A stretch of 64,000 bases of DNA from Streptomyces cellulosae (GCA_014655195.1 BNBH01000015.1:62001-126000); one strand, 5' to 3'; numbered from the stretch's first letter, positions 15,999 through 25,175 are shown. The notes: generated by a model from the sequence alone, not told the origin. Numbers and translations are program-made.

Positions 15999-18900
15999 CG
16001 ACCACGGTCCAGGCTCCCCCTCCCACCGCCGTCCCGGCCGGACCCGCCGCGTCGGGACCGCCGCGCGGCCCCCGCCCCCGCCGCTGGCTGCTCGGCTTCT
16101 GGGCGGCGGTGTTCGTCATGCTCCTGGCCGTCCAGCCGGGGCGGCAGACCTTCGACACGAAGCTCGGCGTCACCGTCGACCCGGGACGGTTCCTCGCCGA
16201 CCTGGGGCAGCTGTGGCAGAGCCGGGGCTCGTTCGGCGGGATCGCCGACCAGTACACGGGCTACCTGTGGCCGATGCTGCCGTACTACTGGCTGGCCGAC
16301 CTGGTGCGGCTGCCGGTGTGGCTGGCGGAGCGGCTGTGGATGTCGCTGATCGTGACGGCCGCGTTCTGGGGCGCGCTGCGGCTGGCGGAGCGGCTGCGCG
16401 TCGGCAGCGGCGCGTCCCGCCTTCTCGCGGCGGCGGCGTACGCGCTGTGGCCGGTGTTCACCGCGGTCGTCGGCTCCACCTCGGCCGCCGCGCTGCCCGG
16501 CGCCGTGATGCCGTGGGTGCTGCTGCCGCTGGCCGACCAGCGGTACGCGGCCCGGGTCGCGGCGCTGCGGTCGGCGCTGCTGGTGCCGTTCATGGGCGGC
16601 GTCAACGCGGCCTCCACGCTGGCGTCGTTGCTGCCGGTCGGGCTGTATCTGCTGTCCCGCCCGCCGGGTGCGCGGAAGTGGAAGCTGATCGCGTGGTGGG
16701 CGCCCGCGGTGGCGGTGGCGACCGCCTGGTGGTGGATGCCGCTGCTGCTCCTCGGCATCCACGGCGAGAACTTCCTCCCGTACATCGAGACCGCGCGCAC
16801 CACCACCGACACCATGGCCGCGACGGAGGCGCTGCGCGGCGCCGGCAACTGGGTGGCGTACCTGCACTTCGGCGAGCCGTGGCTCCCGGCCGGCTGGGCG
16901 GTCGCGTCCTCGGCCGTGGTCATCGTCTGCTCGGCGTGCGCGGCGGGCCTCGGCCTCGCGGGTCTGGCCCGGCGGGACATGCCGGAGCGGCGCTGGCTGG
17001 TGCTGACCGTGGTGGCGGCGGTGCTGGTGCTGCTCGCCGGGTACGGCGGCGCGTCCGGCGGGCCTTTCGACTCCACGGTGCGGGACTGGCTGGACGGCCG
17101 GCTGTCGCCGTTCCGGAACGTCTACAAGTTCCAGACGGGTCCGGCGCTCGCGCTCGTCCTCGGTCTGGCGCACCTCGCCGGGCGGGGCGTGCCCGGCCGG
17201 GGCACGCGACGGCGGCCGGGGACGCGGACGTCGGCGCTGCTCGCGGCGGTGCTGGTGCTGCCGGGGCTGGCCTGGCCGTACGTCAGCGGCAAGGTGCTGG
17301 GTCCCGGCTCGTTCCAGGAGATTCCCGCGTACTGGCGGGCGACGGCCGACTGGCTGGAGAGGAACTCGCCGGACGCGCGCGCCCTGGTCGTGCCGGCGAC
17401 CGCGCACGGCATCCACACCTGGGGATCGACCGTCGACCAGCCGCTGGACGTGGTCGCCGCATCCCCGTGGGCGCAGCGCGACTACGTGCCGTTCGGCACG
17501 CCCGGCAACCGGCGGGCCCTGGACGCGGTGGAGCAGGCGCTGCTCACCGGCGGTGAAGTGCCGGGACTCGCCGACTACTTGAGCCGGGCGGGCGTGCACT
17601 ACGTCGTCGTCCGCAACGACCTCGACCCGGACCAGCTCGGCCAGGTGCCCACGGCGACGGTGAAGCGCGCCCTGGAGCAGTCCGGGTACGAGCGGGTCGA
17701 GGGCCTGGGTCCGGTGACGACCGGCGGGGTCATCGCCCCGGACACCCCGCTCCAGGTGGAGGGCTTGTACCCACGGCAGCGCGCGGTGGAGATCTACCGT
17801 CCGGCGGGCGCGGGCGTGCCCCGGCCGGGTCAGGCGGAGCTGCTGCCGGTGGCCGACACGGCCGTGGTGTCGGGCGGGCCCGAGTCGCTGCTGCCACCGG
17901 CTCGGGAATTACGCGGCCGTCCCGCCGTGCTGACCGGTGACGCGCATCCGGGCCTGGGCGTCCCCGCCGTGCAGGTGACCGGTGACGGGCTGCGCCGCGC
18001 GGACACCCGGTTCGGGCTGGTCAACTCCAACACCTCGTACACGTACACGCCCGAGGAGCGGAACGCTCCCGACGCCGCCCAGGATCCGGGCGAACCACCG
18101 AGGCAGATCCTCCCGTCGACGGGCGAGGAGCACCAGACGGTGGCCGAACTGCGCGGCGCACGCGAGGTGTCGGCGTCCTCCTACGGCAACTGGCTGTTCC
18201 ATCTGCCGCAGTACGACCCGGTGCACGCCTTCGACGGCGACCCGGCGACCGGCTGGGCGGAGGGCTCCGAGGGCACCCCGGACGGGCAGTGGCTGCGGAT
18301 CGCCTTCGACGGCCGCTACGACATGCCGGACTCGATCCGCGTCACCCCGCTCCCCCAGAACGGGGTGCGGGCGGCGCCGACCGAGGTGCGCGTGGAGACG
18401 GAGAACGGCTCCGCGACCTCGTTCCTGCGCGTCGACGGCGAACGGGAGCGGATCGACGTGCCGGCAGGGCCGACCCGTTGGACGAAGCTCACGATCACCG
18501 ACTCGACCGCCCCGCGTCCGGGTGTCACCGGCGCCGGGTTCTCCGAGGTGGAGCTGCCGGGCGTGCGGGTGACACGGCTGCTGCGGCTGCCCGAGGACGG
18601 CGAGGACACGGCGGCCCCGGCGCGGGTCGTGTCGCTGCACCGGGCCGCCGACCCCACCGGACTGTCCCTCGCGAGCGGCGAGTCGGGGCTGCGCCGGGTC
18701 GTCGACGCCGGCCAGGCCGGGACGTACGCGGTGCGGGCGCGCGCGGTGGCGGTGCCGGGCGAGGCGCTGGACCGGATGCTGTACGAGGTGGCGCCCGGGC
18801 AGCGGCGGCGGATCGTCGCGACGGCGGACTCCACGGCACGGCTCGGCGCGGGTCTGTCCGCGCGGAACCTCACCGACGGGGACCTCACCACCGCGTGGAT

Positions 18901-20425
18901 CGCGGGCGGCGACCCGACCGTACGGCTGAGCTGGCCGGGGAAGCGGCGGATCGGCGAACTGGTGCTGGCGCCCGCGGGCGGGCTGTCGGCGCGGGCGGCC
19001 GAGGTGCGGATCACCTCCCCGGCGGGCGCGGTGGTCGCGGGCGTCGACGACAACGGCTGGGTGCGGTTCCCGCCGATGACGACGGACCGCCTGGACATCA
19101 CGGTCACCCGCACCGCCCCGCTCACCGTGCACAACCCGGCGGTGGGCGAGGACCTGCAGCTCCCGGTGGGCCTGACGGAGGCGTACGTCCCGGCACTCGA
19201 CGAGTACCGCACCCCCCAGCCGAAGGGCGACCCCGCCTTCTCGCTGGCGTGCGGCAAGGGCCCGGCGCTGACGGTGGACGGCGAGCGGTACGACACGGCC
19301 GTGCGCGGCAGCGTCCGGGACCTGGTGGAACGGCGGCCCGTCGAGGTGACGCCGTGCCGCGACGGACGCACCGTCCCCGGGCTCGACCTCACGGCGGGCC
19401 CGCACGAGATCGAGGCGGACGACACGCCCCCGCTCACCACGACCGAGGTGACGCTCACCCTCGGGACCGTGCCGGACCGCGCGTCCGCCGAACGCGACCT
19501 GCGCGTACGGGACTGGACGGGCGACCACCGCGAGGTCCTGGTCGGCCCGGGCGCCGCCTCGTACCTGACGACGCACGAGAACCACAACGACGGCTGGAAA
19601 GCCACCCTCGACGGCAAGGAACTGACCCCGCTCCGGCTGGACGGCTGGCAGCAGGGGTGGCTGGTCCCGGCGGGCGGGGGCGGCACGCTGAAGCTCGTCT
19701 ACGAGCCCGCCACGACGTACGACGCCGCACTGATCGCGAGCGGCGCGGGGATCGTGGCCCTGGCGGGCCTGCTGCTGTGGCGTCGCCGTGCGGAGAACCC
19801 GGACGCGCCGCAACCGACGGCCCCGGCGCCTGGGGTGTGGCTGGGCGCGGTGGCGGTGACGCTGACGGGCGTGGTGATCGCGGGCTGGTGGGCCCTGCTG
19901 GTGCCTGCGCTGGCGCTGGTCGCGTGGCGCCGGCGGTCCCTGCTGGCCCCGGTGGCCTTCGCGGCCCTGGCGGGGGCCGGCATCGCGGCGGCGGTGGGCG
20001 CGGGCGGTGCGGTGCATGAGGGCGAGGGGGCGTTCGGGCATGTGGCCCAGGTGCTGGCGTTGACGGGGTTGTTCGCGGGGCTGGTGACGTGGGGGGCGGG
20101 CCGGGAGCGGGACGATGCGGCGGGCGGCGGGGATCCGGGGCCCGGAGAGGGAGACGCGGAGGCGCCGGCAGGCGGTGAGCGTGGCACCGGGCCGCGCGGC
20201 GCCGGTCACCAGCCCGGCGCCCCGGCAGCCACGGCACCGCTGCCCACCCTGGCGAACCCCGCCACCACGACCCGCCCCGCATCCTCACCGCCCCCGGCGG
20301 CCCGGGTACGCCCGTTCCTGCCGCCGCTGCCGTCGCGGGACGGCCGGAGAGGGCGGGGGCCGACAGGGCCCGCGCGCCCAGGGGGCGGAGGCCCCACACC
20401 CCCCGGCACGGGAGGTCCCGCGTGA
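15995..20425 (+). CDS. AftD-like alpha-(1->3)-arabinofuranosyltransferase (DUF3367), GT-C membrane enzyme
   Basis: The product is very large, 1,476 residues. About residues 30-440 hold many hydrophobic helices in GT-C style, with an early DTKLGVTVDPGRFLADLGQLW loop typical of DUF3367/AftD enzymes. These use polyprenyl-phosphate sugars on the outer face. A discoidin-like carbohydrate-binding domain follows at about 720-865 and a second similar domain at about 940-1070. More beta structure comes next, then a C-terminal cluster of helices at about 1245-1370. The last 100 residues are a Gly/Pro/Ala-rich tail ending in a repeated-sequence region. Mycobacterial AftD builds arabinan, but Streptomyces lacks the mycobacterial arabinogalactan. 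The donor and product here are therefore unknown. The ATG is set by the ATGA overlap with the upstream methyltransferase. Confidence 0.85.
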   Translation: MTTTVQAPPPTAVPAGPAASGPPRGPRPRRWLLGFWAAVFVMLLAVQPGRQTFDTKLGVTVDPGRFLADLGQLWQSRGSFGGIADQYTGYLWPMLPYYWLADLVRLPVWLAERLWMSLIVTAAFWGALRLAERLRVGSGASRLLAAAAYALWPVFTAVVGSTSAAALPGAVMPWVLLPLADQRYAARVAALRSALLVPFMGGVNAASTLASLLPVGLYLLSRPPGARKWKLIAWWAPAVAVATAWWWMPLLLLGIHGENFLPYIETARTTTDTMAATEALRGAGNWVAYLHFGEPWLPAGWAVASSAVVIVCSACAAGLGLAGLARRDMPERRWLVLTVVAAVLVLLAGYGGASGGPFDSTVRDWLDGRLSPFRNVYKFQTGPALALVLGLAHLAGRGVPGRGTRRRPGTRTSALLAAVLVLPGLAWPYVSGKVLGPGSFQEIPAYWRATADWLERNSPDARALVVPATAHGIHTWGSTVDQPLDVVAASPWAQRDYVPFGTPGNRRALDAVEQALLTGGEVPGLADYLSRAGVHYVVVRNDLDPDQLGQVPTATVKRALEQSGYERVEGLGPVTTGGVIAPDTPLQVEGLYPRQRAVEIYRPAGAGVPRPGQAELLPVADTAVVSGGPESLLPPARELRGRPAVLTGDAHPGLGVPAVQVTGDGLRRADTRFGLVNSNTSYTYTPEERNAPDAAQDPGEPPRQILPSTGEEHQTVAELRGAREVSASSYGNWLFHLPQYDPVHAFDGDPATGWAEGSEGTPDGQWLRIAFDGRYDMPDSIRVTPLPQNGVRAAPTEVRVETENGSATSFLRVDGERERIDVPAGPTRWTKLTITDSTAPRPGVTGAGFSEVELPGVRVTRLLRLPEDGEDTAAPARVVSLHRAADPTGLSLASGESGLRRVVDAGQAGTYAVRARAVAVPGEALDRMLYEVAPGQRRRIVATADSTARLGAGLSARNLTDGDLTTAWIAGGDPTVRLSWPGKRRIGELVLAPAGGLSARAAEVRITSPAGAVVAGVDDNGWVRFPPMTTDRLDITVTRTAPLTVHNPAVGEDLQLPVGLTEAYVPALDEYRTPQPKGDPAFSLACGKGPALTVDGERYDTAVRGSVRDLVERRPVEVTPCRDGRTVPGLDLTAGPHEIEADDTPPLTTTEVTLTLGTVPDRASAERDLRVRDWTGDHREVLVGPGAASYLTTHENHNDGWKATLDGKELTPLRLDGWQQGWLVPAGGGGTLKLVYEPATTYDAALIASGAGIVALAGLLLWRRRAENPDAPQPTAPAPGVWLGAVAVTLTGVVIAGWWALLVPALALVAWRRRSLLAPVAFAALAGAGIAAAVGAGGAVHEGEGAFGHVAQVLALTGLFAGLVTWGAGRERDDAAGGGDPGPGEGDAEAPAGGERGTGPRGAGHQPGAPAATAPLPTLANPATTTRPASSPPPAARVRPFLPPLPSRDGRRGRGPTGPARPGGGGPTPPGTGGPA

Positions 20426-20574
20426 GTGCGCACACCTGCCCGGGGGCCGACGGCCCGAGGGGCCTGGACCTCGCAGGTCCGGGCCTCGCAGGCCCCGCGG
20501 CTCCCTGGGCCGGCGGCCCCGCCACCCCCGGGGCCGAAGGCCCCACAGCCCCCCGCGCGGGAGGCCCCGCATGA
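20388..20574. repeat. Near-identical 38/39-base direct repeat spanning a gene junction
   Basis: The segment at 20388-20425, which ends in the TGA of the giant transferase gene, recurs with few changes and one indel at 20536-20574, which ends in the ATGA start of the next gene. The 145 bases between the genes are GC-rich low-complexity sequence in the same style, so the junction has probably grown by local duplication. Confidence 0.6.
20466..20495. promoter_or_regulatory. Two back-to-back 15-base hairpins
   Basis: GGACCTCGCAGGTCC (20466-20480) and GGGCCTCGCAGGCCC (20481-20495) are adjacent. Each is a 6-bp palindrome around CGC. They lie between the transferase stop and the acyltransferase start. 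They could modulate or process the transcript. No T run follows, so a full terminator is unlikely. Confidence 0.45.
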
Positions 20575-21848
20575 CCGCTCCCGCCCGTCAGGGCGTGAAC
20601 CCCCGCCTCCCCTTCCCCGTCGTCGACGAGATCTCCCGCCACTGTCTCCAGCACCAGGAACCGGAAACCGTGCACATCGAGGTGCACCTCCCCGGCGGCC
20701 TGGACCCAGGGCGCCTGCGCAAGGCGTTCGCGGAAGCCCTGCGCCGGCACCCGAGGAGCCTCGTCCGCGAGGCGCCCACCCGCTGGTACCGGCGGCGGTA
20801 CGAGTGGGAGGTGACCGACGGGCCGGACGGGGAGCCCGTGACCTTCCCGGTGCCGGGCGAGCACGCCCTTCGGGACGCCCGCATTCGCGCACTGCGCGTG
20901 GCACCCCCGCTCACCGTGTCACCGCCGGTCCGGCTGGAGGCCGTAGCCACCGCCGAGGGCACCGTCCTCCTCCTCACCGTCCACCACACCGCCATGGACG
21001 GCCCCGCCTGCCTGCGCGTCCTCGCCACCGCCGCCGAGCTGTACGGCGGGCGGGACAACGAGCCGGCCGCCCCGCCCGGCCGGCCCCCGGACGCGCCGCC
21101 CGTCCCGTCGGACACCCCGTCCCCGTGGGCGCGGCCCGCCCGGGTGGCACGCGGCACGCCCGGTCCGGCGCCCGGGAACGGGCTGATCGTCACGGAGCTG
21201 CCGTTGCCACGCCGTCCGCAGGGCGCCCCGTACACGGTGAACGACCAGCTGATGGCTGCCACCGCCCTGACCGTGGCGCAGTGGAACCGGGAGCGGGGCG
21301 CCGGCCAGGGCCGCCCGCTGCGGATCACCATGCCGGTGGACGACCGCCCCCGGGACACCGGCATGCCGATCGGCAACGGCACCCGCCTGGTGGACGTGGC
21401 CTTCGCACCGGAGGAACCAAGCCCGGACGCGGTGCCGGAGCTGCTGCGCCGTACCGCTCTGCGCACCCGCGCCCTGAAGGCCCTCCCCCGCCCCCAGTTG
21501 GGGCACGGCGCGGCGCTGCTGACGGCGCCCTGGGCGCCGGTCGTCTGCCGTGCCGCGCTGACCCGGGCGGTGCGGAGGGCGGCGGCACCGTGGACGTCGA
21601 CCACGCTGCTCAGCAACATCGGCCGCGTCCCGTACCCGCTGGACTTCGGGGAGGACGCGGGCCGGGCGCAAGCCGTGTGGTTCTCGGCGCCCGCCCGGAT
21701 GCCGCGCGGGCTGACCTTCACCACCGCGTCCACGGCGGGCCGGCTGCATCTGGCCCTGCGCTGGTCGAGCGCCCTGCTCGGGGACGCGGACGGGGCCCAT
21801 CTGCGCGACCTCTTCGCGCACCACCTGCGGACCACGGAGGCGACCTGA
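20571..21848 (+). CDS. Condensation-domain/PapA-like acyltransferase
   Basis: The product has 425 residues. HHTAMDG near residue 140 is the HHxxxDG catalytic motif shared by NRPS condensation domains, WS/DGAT and PapA-type acyltransferases. The second-half motif region DDRPRDTGMPIGNGT is present as in PapA proteins. There is no carrier or adenylation domain, so it is a free-standing enzyme. It would presumably acylate a glycan or lipid made by the neighbouring transferases. The ATG at 20571 follows GGGAGGCC. The gene ends one base-triplet boundary before the next methyltransferase gene (TGA then GTG). Confidence 0.75.
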   Translation: MTAPARQGVNPRLPFPVVDEISRHCLQHQEPETVHIEVHLPGGLDPGRLRKAFAEALRRHPRSLVREAPTRWYRRRYEWEVTDGPDGEPVTFPVPGEHALRDARIRALRVAPPLTVSPPVRLEAVATAEGTVLLLTVHHTAMDGPACLRVLATAAELYGGRDNEPAAPPGRPPDAPPVPSDTPSPWARPARVARGTPGPAPGNGLIVTELPLPRRPQGAPYTVNDQLMAATALTVAQWNRERGAGQGRPLRITMPVDDRPRDTGMPIGNGTRLVDVAFAPEEPSPDAVPELLRRTALRTRALKALPRPQLGHGAALLTAPWAPVVCRAALTRAVRRAAAPWTSTTLLSNIGRVPYPLDFGEDAGRAQAVWFSAPARMPRGLTFTTASTAGRLHLALRWSSALLGDADGAHLRDLFAHHLRTTEAT

Positions 21849-22586
21849 GTGACCACCACCGCATCCCCGCCGCCCGAGCTGCGCGACTTCTACGAGAACC
21901 CCGCCGTGCCCGTCGCCTCGGGGCCCTCCCGGAGTCTGCGCCAGGCCCGCGTGCTGGCCCGCGCGCTGGGCCCGGCGGGCGTCTCGGGTCCGCGCACGGT
22001 CCTGGACATCGGCTGCGGAGACGGCACCGCGGCCGCCACCGCCGCACCACTGCTGCGTGGCCATCGGCTGGTCGGCGTCGACTGGTCGCAGGACGCCCTC
22101 ACCCGGGCGCGCACCCGGCTGCCGTACGCGGTGCGCGGTGAACTCGGCGACCACGGCCTGCCGTTCGCGTCGGAGTCGGCGGACGCCGTGCTGTTCAGCG
22201 AGGTGCTGGAGCATCTCGTCGACCCGGACGCGGCGCTCGACGAGATCCGCCGCGTGCTGCGGCCCGGCGGTCATCTCATGCTGTCCACACCGAACTTGGC
22301 GGCCTGGTACAACCGCGCCCTGCTGCTCGCCGGGGTGCAGCCCGTCTTCTCCGAGGTGAGTTTGCGCGGCATCCACGGCCGGCCGGGCACGGAGGTCGTC
22401 GGGCATCTGCGGCTCTACACCGCCCGCGCGCTGCGGGAGTTCGTCGCCGCGTCCGGCTTCACCGTCGTAGGGCTGGAGGGGGCGCCGTTCCACGGGGTGC
22501 CGCGGCTGCTGCGGCCGGTGGACCGGCTGGCCTGCGCGGCGCCGTCGCTCGCGTCGATCCTGCTGCTGCACGCGCGGCGGACGTGA
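21849..22586 (+). CDS. Class I SAM-dependent methyltransferase (type 11)
   Basis: The product has 245 residues. Motif I is VLDIGCGDGTAAA near residue 48, with SADAVLFSEVLEHLVDPD and RVLRPGGHLMLSTPN downstream, the usual type-11 pattern. The GTG at 21849 directly follows the acyltransferase stop, so the genes are co-translated. It is the second methyltransferase of the envelope locus and does not look like a recent copy of the one at 15225. Its substrate is unknown. Confidence 0.85.
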   Translation: MTTTASPPPELRDFYENPAVPVASGPSRSLRQARVLARALGPAGVSGPRTVLDIGCGDGTAAATAAPLLRGHRLVGVDWSQDALTRARTRLPYAVRGELGDHGLPFASESADAVLFSEVLEHLVDPDAALDEIRRVLRPGGHLMLSTPNLAAWYNRALLLAGVQPVFSEVSLRGIHGRPGTEVVGHLRLYTARALREFVAASGFTVVGLEGAPFHGVPRLLRPVDRLACAAPSLASILLLHARRT

Positions 22587-22600
22587 GGGGGCGGGGGGAC

Positions 22601-23515
22601 ATGTGGTGGGGAGTGGCCGCGGCGCTGCTGGCGAACGTCCTGTACAGCGCGGGGTTCGTGCTGGAGAAGCGGGCGCTGGGCGCGCTGCCCGAGGTGACGG
22701 TGCGGCGGCCGGCCCGGCTGCTGCGGCTGGTGCTGGGCAGCCCGCTGTGGATCGGCGGCTCCCTCGCCCTCGCGGCCGGGTTCGCCGCGCAGCTCGCCGT
22801 GTACCGCACGCTGCCGATCGCCGCCGCGCAGGGCCTGTTCGTGTCCGGTCTGGTGCTGCTGGTGCTGCTGTCGGCGCGGCTGCTGGGCGAGGAGACCAGC
22901 GGCCGGGAGCGGTACGCGCTCGGCGCGATCCTGCTGGCGCTGCTGATGGTGGTGCTGTCACTGCGGGAGAGCGGCGCGGACGCCGACACGGTGGGCCGGG
23001 ACGCGCCGTACCCGCTGATCCTGCTGGTGTGCGTGCCGGCGCTGGCGGCCGGGGTGTGGCTGTACTCGTCCGCCGAGCGCAACGCCCGCCACCGGCACCG
23101 GCTGCCCACCACCGGCGTGGAGTACGGCGTGGCCGTGGGCCTGCTCTACGGGGTCAGCTCGCTCGCCGTGAAGGGCGTGTCCGGTCACCTGACGGCCGGA
23201 GGCATCGGCGCGTCCGTCGTCGCCCTGCTCCGCTCCCCGTACCCGTATCTGCTGCTGTTCACCGGGGCGTTCGGGCTGGTGATGTCGCAGGCGGCGCTGC
23301 AGCGCTGCCGGGCCTCGCTGATCGTGCCGGTGTGCACGACCGTGACCTGCCTGTTCACGGCGGTGCTCGGCACGCTGTCGTTCGGCGAGGAACTCCCCGA
23401 CGAGCCGCTGCGCCTCGCGCTGCGCGTGCTCGGCACCGTCCTCGCGGTGACCGTGCTGCTGGCCATGCCCAAGCACGACACCGCGCCCCGATCCCCCGCC
23501 ACACCGAGGAGTTGA
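22601..23515 (+). CDS. EamA/DMT-like multi-pass membrane protein
   Basis: The product has 304 residues, with about nine to ten hydrophobic helices arranged as two repeats. The layout resembles DMT-superfamily permeases, which export small metabolites or flip lipid-linked sugars. The start is uncertain. The ATG at 22601 has GGGGGCGGGGGGAC immediately upstream and is preferred. A GTG at 22583 overlapping the methyltransferase stop would add six residues. Given its location it could flip or export a precursor of the envelope glycan, which is inference. Confidence 0.7.
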   Translation: MWWGVAAALLANVLYSAGFVLEKRALGALPEVTVRRPARLLRLVLGSPLWIGGSLALAAGFAAQLAVYRTLPIAAAQGLFVSGLVLLVLLSARLLGEETSGRERYALGAILLALLMVVLSLRESGADADTVGRDAPYPLILLVCVPALAAGVWLYSSAERNARHRHRLPTTGVEYGVAVGLLYGVSSLAVKGVSGHLTAGGIGASVVALLRSPYPYLLLFTGAFGLVMSQAALQRCRASLIVPVCTTVTCLFTAVLGTLSFGEELPDEPLRLALRVLGTVLAVTVLLAMPKHDTAPRSPATPRS

Positions 23516-23522
23516 CGTCACC

Positions 23523-23762
23523 GTGAAGCCCGACGACCCGCTGCTGAGGATTCTCGCCTGCCCGCTCGACAAGGGGCCGCTGCGTCTGCTCGCCGCGGAC
23601 GACGAGGACGGGGAGGCGCTGTACAACCCGCGGCTGCGCCGCCGTTACCCGGTCGTCGACGGCATCCCGCAGCTGCTGCCGTCGTCCGGGGAGCAGGTGC
23701 CGGAGGAGGAGCACGAACGGCTGCTGGCGCGGGCGGCCGAGGCCCCGGGGACGGCGCCGTGA
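23523..23762 (+). CDS. Trm112-family small protein
   Basis: The product has 79 residues beginning LLRILACPLDKGPLRLL, followed by PVVDGIPQLLP. This is the Trm112/UPF0434 pattern. Only one of the usual zinc cysteines is kept, as in many actinobacterial copies. In other organisms Trm112 activates methyltransferases by binding them. Two plain methyltransferases and one FkbM methyltransferase lie in the same locus, so a partner role is plausible. The GTG at 23523 lies eight bases after the previous stop. The stop overlaps the next start (GTGA). Confidence 0.75.
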   Translation: MKPDDPLLRILACPLDKGPLRLLAADDEDGEALYNPRLRRRYPVVDGIPQLLPSSGEQVPEEEHERLLARAAEAPGTAP

Positions 23763-24595
23763 CGGGGCGGCGCACGCTCGCGGCGCGGGCGGCGTCCGTG
23801 CTGCCCGCGCGCGTGGTGGCGGCGACGGCCCGCGCGGTCTACCCCCGCTTCGAGCCGGAACTGGCCCGCCTGGCCGACCTGTGTCCGCCGGGCTGCGACA
23901 CGGCCGTGGACGTCGGCGCCTGGTACGGCCCGTGGACGCACCGGCTGGCCCGGCACGCCCGCCGCGTGGTCACCCTGGAGCCGGTGCCGCGCCTGGCCCG
24001 GCTCCTCGGCGCGACCGCCCCGCCGAACGTACGGGTGATCCGCGCGGCCGCCTCCGACCGGCCCGGCATCGCCCGGCTGTGGCTGCCGGACGACGACGCC
24101 GGCGCGCAGGGCGTCTCCTCGCTGGTCCGCCGGGACATCCACGGGCACGCCCTGGACGTCACCTGCGTCGCCCTGGACGACCTGGGCCTGCGCGACGTCG
24201 GCTTCCTGAAGATCGACGTGGACGGCAACGAGCCTGCGGTGCTGCGCGGGGCGACCGGCATCCTCGCCCGCGACCGCCCGGCCCTCTTCATCGAACTGGA
24301 GTCACGCATCCAGCCGATCGCCCCGGTGGTGACGTATCTGTCCCTGCTGGGCTACGACGGCTGGGTGCTGCCCGCCGGCACCTGGATCCCGCTGTCCCGC
24401 TTCCCGCTGGAGGCCCACCAACAGCGCACCGCGTACGTCGCCACGCACGGGCTGCTGCGCCGGATCCTCCCCTCCGAGCGGCTGCGCGGCCCCCGTTACG
24501 TCAACTCGGTGCTGTTCCTCCCGGACGGCCGCCGCCCGGGAGAGCCTCCGGTGGGCGACGATGGGTCCCGTGCCCACCGGACGACGCCCACCTGA
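23759..24595 (+). CDS. FkbM-family methyltransferase
   Basis: The product has 278 residues. It has VDVGAWYGPWTHRLARHA (motif I region) near residue 50, and FLKIDVDGNEPAVLRGA with IELESR downstream, diagnostic of the FkbM family. FkbM enzymes O-methylate sugars or polyketides. Here a glycan hydroxyl is the likely target from the context. Start and stop both overlap neighbours: GTGA with the Trm112 gene, and a 35-base overlap with the next open frame. Confidence 0.85.
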   Translation: MTGRRTLAARAASVLPARVVAATARAVYPRFEPELARLADLCPPGCDTAVDVGAWYGPWTHRLARHARRVVTLEPVPRLARLLGATAPPNVRVIRAAASDRPGIARLWLPDDDAGAQGVSSLVRRDIHGHALDVTCVALDDLGLRDVGFLKIDVDGNEPAVLRGATGILARDRPALFIELESRIQPIAPVVTYLSLLGYDGWVLPAGTWIPLSRFPLEAHQQRTAYVATHGLLRRILPSERLRGPRYVNSVLFLPDGRRPGEPPVGDDGSRAHRTTPT

Positions 24596-25175
24596 ACCGT
24601 TCACCCCGTTCCACTTCCAGCTGGTGCTGCTGCGCCGCATGGCCGACCACAACCCCGGCCTGGTGGAGGACGCCCGGCGCGCGCTGGGCGCCTCCCTCGC
24701 CGACATGCGGGAGGCCAACCGCCGCTGGCAGGCGATGGTCCGCTCACCGCGCTCCCGCCCGGCGCTGTCCCGGTACCGCTCGGTGCTGGGCGAGCCGGAG
24801 TCCCGTACCCGGCGCCGGGTCGGCGACCTGGACTGCGAGGCGTGGCAGTGGCCGCTGCCGCTCTGGCCGGACCTGCGCTTCGAGGTGCTGACCCCGGCGG
24901 GCGGGGGCCCGGTGTGGAACGAGTGGCTGGTCCGCGCGCCCGGCGCGCCCGCGCCCGCCCTGCGCACGCTGGAGGACCTCACGCCCTGGTCGTGCACGGT
25001 GGACGAGGTGGCCCGCGCGTTCGCCCCGGCCCGCCCGCTGGAGGGCTCGGCGCCCACCCGGTGGGGACTCGCCTTCACCGCCCCGGACGCGGAGGGCCGG
25101 CCTCACGAGGTGGTCGCGGAGTTCACCTGGGGCCTGCTCCAGCGCACGGCCGTCAGCGACGCGCCGCCTCGATGA
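24561..25175 (+). CDS. Conserved-type hypothetical protein
   Basis: The product has 204 residues, soluble, with no signal peptide and no recognised domain. It is rich in Trp and Arg, with RRMADHNPGLVEDARRALG near the start and WQWPLPLWPDLRFEVL in the middle. The start could be the ATG at 24561 or the GTG at 24570. Both lie inside the FkbM gene. Its end overlaps the end of the convergent ATP-grasp gene by 23 bases, so the two mRNAs are antisense there. The codon bias is like that of its neighbours. I cannot assign a function. Confidence 0.65.
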   Translation: MGPVPTGRRPPEPFTPFHFQLVLLRRMADHNPGLVEDARRALGASLADMREANRRWQAMVRSPRSRPALSRYRSVLGEPESRTRRRVGDLDCEAWQWPLPLWPDLRFEVLTPAGGGPVWNEWLVRAPGAPAPALRTLEDLTPWSCTVDEVARAFAPARPLEGSAPTRWGLAFTAPDAEGRPHEVVAEFTWGLLQRTAVSDAPPR

